A stretch of DNA of 64,000 nucleotides from Lineus longissimus (taxonomy: Eukaryota; Nemertea; Pilidiophora; Heteronemertea; Lineidae), in the NCBI RefSeq assembly GCF_910592395.1, contig NC_088324.1, positions 7,776,953-7,840,952 of the forward strand, read 5' to 3'. Of the stretch, positions 58,953-64,000 are shown piece by piece. Position 1 is the first letter of the stretch; every line of letters starts with the position of its first letter. Below the pieces are notes generated by a model that saw nothing but the letters and a program-made list of their open reading frames with translations, was not told the DNA's origin and made no database searches. Made by a program: the position numbers and the translations under genes.

Positions 58953-59439
58953 TAATAACCTACCTCATGTATAGTAATTGTTTCCTTAAATTTCTTCCCA
59001 CCTTTGCAAAAGAGGCTAGGCCTCGGAAAATTTACCCTCGATCTTTGACTACAGCTTCTTGTTCAAATTGAATGTAGGTGTAATTTGATTGAAAATACTT
59101 ATGTTGTTAAACTAAAGGTTTGAAGATCAGTGACTGCACCTATATTTAATCAGTGGGTATAAGGAAGGCCTCCTATATGAAGTAATTGACAAGGTCAACA
59201 GAGGGTTACACCGAACAAGCCCCTGATCCTGCAACTGGTGAAACTCTCGTCCACTGTCGTTGATCCCATCAGAGAATCATATCGACTGTCGTTTGTGTGG
59301 GAAGATGGCTTGTGGCTGTGCTGAACCTGTTTTAACAACTAAAGCAAGTCATTAGTTCTATCAAATTCCCTTAGTTTGATACCGATTGCCTTCCATAGGC
59401 ATGAAAACCAATCAATTGCAGAACCTACAGTGTCAAATT

Positions 59440-59549
59440 GGCTTAGGCGACAGTGGCGCTGTGTCGCGGCAGAAAATGGAACTGAAATCTTCGTCCAAAA
59501 CTCTCAGTTCCACTTTCTACCGGTAGATAGCACCACTGTCGCCTAAGTC
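59440..59549. repeat. 110-bp inverted repeat (hairpin)
   Basis: ggcttaggcgacagtgg at the left pairs with ccactgtcgcctaagtc at the right; aatggaactga pairs with tcagttccactt further in. Confidence 0.75.
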
Positions 59550-59791
59550 ATTTTCCTATGAAATGGATTATGTTTTTTAAAGCTTTTTTGGTATTACCAA
59601 TGATATAAGACATAGGGTGGGGCCCATTAGCTGTATTTGCGTGTACTAGTCTTGCAAATAACCTCAGCAGACCTACCATTACTATTCATTTTCTTCATGT
59701 CTTGGACAAAGATTTTAAACCTTTTGATGATGGTTGTGATGATGGACTGGAACCTACGCCTACCTCCAAGCAATTGCAGTATGACTTTTTG

Positions 59792-59939
59792 ACAGTGGAA
59801 CCTACCTCCGCAAACACCTCTCTATTAAGAACAGTAGTAGTTTTAGTCCCAAAGGTGTAGTTTCCATAAGATTTGCCCTCTTTAATCAGGACACCTCGAG
59901 GACAGCACTTGTCAGACCCAAGATGGAGCGGTTCTATTG
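59792..59939 (+). mobile_element. Pogo-like MITE, copy 19 (diverged)
   Basis: Diverged copy starting cagtggaacctacctccgca and ending gagcggttctattgta, with internal deletions. Confidence 0.7.
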
Positions 59940-60779
59940 TACTCCTTTATTTTTGTTCCCCAATTCATTACTGTACTTGCCACTCCAGAGCCAAACAAGG
60001 CTAAGGACTCCAATACAGTCCCTTTCGCCATCCTGATTGTCCTTCCTCTTTGTATGAGGCAATAAGACAAGGCCTGTCCATTGCGTCTGGAGTGTAAATG
60101 GGGCATCTGAAGCTAATAATTAGAATTAAGCACTCCAAGCAAATGGATTTACTAGCTCTTCTACTGTATTAGAGGGGACTGAGGGCCTCACTTCCCTTCA
60201 ACCTACTCAACACCAGCTTGAGCATGGGCTTACCATAGGTTGTGACATTGTCCCTATCAACCTGTTTGCAGCATGGCGAACAGAGGGCTACTTATTTAGT
60301 ATGTAGTACATTCTGGGGGGGGGGGTCAAGATTAAATTTCACCTTGGATAAATATTGTCTGGCAGCTAGGCCATAATCATCAGTTGTGACATTTTCATCA
60401 TGGCATACTCTGTGCATATATTTTCAGTCGCACCCCAAAACGAATCTGAATCAGATTTATTAGTGTCCATTATAGGTTGTGACATTGTCTCCATCATGCC
60501 ACCCTAGGTGAAATTTAAAGACACCTATGCATAATTTTCAGGTATACAAGGACATCTAATTAATAGATTCTTAGAATGCAGTTTTTTTAGAGCAGTACTA
60601 GTTTACTCAGACACAGATGCAGAGACCAGTCCCTACAAAACATTTCTTCTGCTTATTTACTTAGTTTCTTCTGCAGCTCTTATCTAACAATACAACGCCA
60701 TAAACACTAAAGCAAACAAAATGACACTTGCATAGTTTACAATTTTATTCTTAATTGAAATTTACAACATTATTGACAG

Positions 60780-63700
60780 GTTGTAGGCCTGAATGGGCCT
60801 GCTCATGGTAAAAAAGGAGTACAGAACTACCCCGAGTGATTATGATCTCCAGTCAAAGACCAACAACACGGAGCATCAGGACTCCACCCGACTGTCCTTT
60901 CGCAATAGGTTTAACTACCATCATGCCCCTTTGACTTCGCCATTTCTCCGCCATCGGGCTGCAAACTGAGGGATGGACGGTCATGATAATTTCAGACTGA
61001 TCAGAGTGTCACAAGTTCAGAACGAAATCACCAGACAGTTATATGGAGTTACACCAAAGGGCTGACCCCTCACTTCATTTGTAAATAGGTGTTGGATATT
61101 TTTGTTTCATTTAATGGACCCAGTCTAACAATCTCTGGAGGGGCCTTCAGTGCGGCAAATCGCATAGGTTTTTAAAAGTGAAAACAAATACTGTAGGTCA
61201 CTCCATTGAGCTAAGCTACAGTGACTTTTAGAATACCAGGTGTGGTTATTGGGACACCCTAATCTAAAGGCCAAGAGCTAAGAGCTGCGAGCACAGTTTT
61301 TTTTACAGTACAGATATGCAGAGTACCGGTAGGCCCTAGTGATAGAGTATCACTACGCTATCTCATTGCCTGAATTGGCAGATTTCAATTAAGAATTCAC
61401 AAAATTTAGCAATAAGCCTTTTTAAAACAATTTTGATTGCACTATTTGCACAAGGCTACATGATAAGGCAGGAATGACAAACACGTGTGAGTACGCAGTA
61501 TGTGAAGTGCAGACTCAATGTACACTGTACCCGCCGTATTGTATAGACGGCGTAACAACAGTATGATAAAAAATCTTGGCATGGTAAGACTGTTAACAAT
61601 ACCGCTATCCAGCCGGCAATTCCCAAAAATAATTATATTCAAATCACATACTACAGAGCACAAACTACACAGTTATAGGTCAAAATGGGCCTGCTCATGG
61701 TCAAGTAGAATCACAGAAACTATCCTCAAATGAGCCATTGAATGCAACATGTAACAAGCAACACTAATTTACAAAGGATGTGAAAGAGTTCACCGTTTGA
61801 CGGAATGCCACATAACTATCAGGTAATCGCCCTCTGAACTGGTGACAATCGGACTGGCCTGAAATTCTCATTATCGTCCACTCCTCAGTAAAATCCAACT
61901 AAAATGGGGTCATTGTATACAGTGGTACTGTATTACCCCGATGAGAAGCAAGTACGTCCCCCACTCTCAGCCAAGATATTTGTGCTTGCATCGGTTTGAC
62001 TACGGGCTGAAGTTGACGATGTACTCCTGACGGAGCCATTGGGTTCTTCGCCCGCTCATTGACCGAGGCATGGTGACCTGGAGACAGTGACCGGGTTAGC
62101 ACTGGCTGGTCGAAGGACATATTCACAGGGCGTCCATTCGCAACTTCTCATCTTTCAGGTACTACCCATTCACGTGGACCAAGTCTTACCCAGCAACCTC
62201 CCCCTACGTAGCGTGGGGTACCAACCCACCGCAGATTCAGGAGATGTGTGCAATGGTAACCAGATATCCTACACCACACCAGATCTCAGAACTGGTAATG
62301 ATGCTGCCCATTCGCAACAGGTTTAACCGCCGTCATGCCCCTTTGATTTTGCCATTCAACGCCACCATCGGGACACAGGCCTCAAATTGAGGGATGGGCG
62401 GTAATGATTATTTCAGACCGATCAGAATGTCACAAGCCCAGAGCGAAATCACCAGACAGTTATATGGAGTTACACCAAAAGGCTGACCCCTCACTTCATT
62501 TGTAAATAGGTGTTGGATATTTTTGTCACATTCAATGGACCCAGTCCAACAATCTCTGGAGGGACCTTCAGTGCGGCAAATCGCATAGGTTTTTAAAAGT
62601 GATAAGCTACAGTAACTTATAAAATACCAGGTGTGGTTATTGGGACACCCTAATCTGAGAGCCAAGAGCCGCGAGCACCGTTTTTTTACAGTACAGATAT
62701 GCAGAGTACCGGTAGGCCCTAGTGATAGTGTATCACTACGCTATCTCATTGCTTGAATTGGCAAATTTCAATTAAGAATTCACAAATTTGAGCAATATGC
62801 CTTTTTAAAACAATTTTGATTGCACTATTTGCACAAGGCTACATGAAATGGCAGGAATGACAAACATGTGTGAGTACGCAGGGTGTGAAGTGCAGACTCA
62901 ATGTACACTGTACCCGCCGTATTGTATAGACGGCGTAACAACAGTATGATAAAAAATCTTGGCATGGTAGACTGTTAACAATACCGCTATCCAGCCGGCG
63001 ATGTCTTACGACGTCATAAACGGTTACAAAATAAATCCATTTTTTGTCAAGTAGGGTACCTGTAGGCTTAGGATTCCCAAAGATAATAATTATATTCATT
63101 CAAGCCTATTCCTTTTCTTTGGCTTGTGGCTCATCTGGTGGCACTTAATTGGCTCTTTAACGGAGTCTTGGCTCTTGGCTCTCAGATTAGGGTATCCCGT
63201 GGATATTCCATTGTACAATCTTTACTCCAATAACCAGATTTACAACTTTTCAAATCACATACTACAGAGCACAAACTACACAGTTATAGGTCAAAATGGG
63301 CCTGCTCATGGTCAAGTAGAATCACAGAAACTATCCTCAAATGAGCCATTGAATGCAACATGTAACAAGCAACACTAATTTACAAAGGATGTGAAAGAGT
63401 TCACCGTTTGACGGAATGCCACATAACTATCAGGTAATCGCCCTCTGAACTGGTGACAATCGGACTGGCCTGAAATTCTCATTATCGTCCACTCCTCAGT
63501 AAAATCCAACTAAAATGGGGTCATTGTATACAGTGGTACTGTATTACCCCGATGAGAAGCAAGTACGTCCCCCACTCTCAGCCAAGATATTTGTGCGTGC
63601 ACCGGTTTGACTACGGGCTGAAGTTGACGATGTACTCCTGACGGAGCCATTGGGTTCTTCGCCCGCTCATTGACCGAGGCATGGTGACCTGGAGACAGTG

Positions 63701-64000
63701 ACCGGGTTAGCACTGGCTGGTCGAAGGACATATTCACAGGGCGTCCATTCGCAACTTCTCATCTTTCAGGTACTACCCATTCACGTGGACCAAGTCTTAC
63801 CCAGCAACCTCCCCCTACGTAGCGTGGGGTACCAACCCACCGCAGATTCAGGAGATGTGTGCAATGGTAACCAGATATCCTACACCACACCAGATCTCAG
63901 AACTGGTAATGATGCTGCCCATTCGCAACAGGTTTAACCGCCGTCATGCCCCTTTGATTTTGCCATTCAACGCCACCATCGGGACACAGGCCTCAAATTG
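60780..64000. repeat. Large tandem repeat, 1611-bp unit, running off the right edge
   Basis: Starting at the shared tgggcctgctcatggt block (60796, 61686 and 63297), the same order of segments recurs. From 61686 to 64000 the offset is exactly 1611 bp over long stretches. The first unit is shorter, lacking the part that corresponds to about 61740-62300, and unit 2 carries about 220 bp (63000-63255) missing from unit 1. No family is recognised. Confidence 0.88.

Noticed and set aside
61899-62326. Frames of about 75 residues repeated at 63510-63937
   Set aside because: They repeat only because the 1611-bp unit repeats, overlap on both strands and resemble nothing I know.

Overview
This is a stretch of animal nuclear DNA. 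Every recognisable gene is split by GT-AG introns, and the genes sit among dense, short non-autonomous transposons, SINE and LINE pieces and minisatellites. The gene set (KLHL20, ANKRD45, TMEM175, CENP-A/cenH3, Flower/CACFD1, a MetX-like acyltransferase, a CCP/sushi protein) fits a bilaterian invertebrate. The many short T/A-rich words and the MetX-like enzyme suggest a marine invertebrate such as an ambulacrarian or lophotrochozoan, but I cannot name the phylum.

Layout. 0.2-4.5 kb: minus-strand secreted CCP/sushi gene (signal peptide plus six CCP exons, continuing off the left edge). 4.5-13.2 kb: no gene seen; LINE, MITEs, and a 97-bp and a 31-bp minisatellite. 13.3-15.3 kb: ANKRD45, minus strand. 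16.0-18.36 kb: a 2.36-kb element with long inverted ends and a higher-order tandem repeat inside. 18.6-25.1 kb: KLHL20, plus strand, eight coding exons, complete. 25.1-29.6 kb: repeats and one orphan MAM-domain exon (minus). 29.6-31.4 kb: centromeric histone H3, minus, complete. 31.9-44.7 kb: TMEM175 (lysosomal K+/H+ channel), plus, eighteen coding exons, complete. 44.7-47.8 kb: intergenic. 47.8-50.5 kb: Flower/CACFD1, minus, complete. 51.0-57.2 kb: MetX-like alpha/beta hydrolase with a likely mitochondrial leader, plus, eleven exons, complete. 57.2-64 kb: MITEs and a 1.6-kb tandem repeat that runs off the right edge.

Three gene pairs are head to head with short spacers: ANKRD45/KLHL20, cenH3/TMEM175 and Flower/MetX-like. 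From memory, ANKRD45 and KLHL20 are also divergent neighbours in human, so that pair may be old synteny.

The most unusual theme is the relation between repeats and splice sites. (1) A 178-bp TA-flanked, pogo-like MITE occurs about 19 times; about 8 copies lie within 30 nt of an exon, and in KLHL20 and TMEM175 the MITE's own TA target and terminus form the 5' splice site. (2) Tandem arrays span exon-intron junctions: about 18 copies of an exon end plus donor in TMEM175 (53-bp unit), 8 copies of an acceptor plus exon start encoding the catalytic serine motif in the MetX-like gene (88-bp unit), and lower-copy versions at KLHL20 exon 3 and TMEM175 exon 5. Only one junction of each array fits the intact reading frame, so the other copies look like decoy splice sites. 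Exon coordinates were worked out by hand from reading frame, phase and splice consensus.
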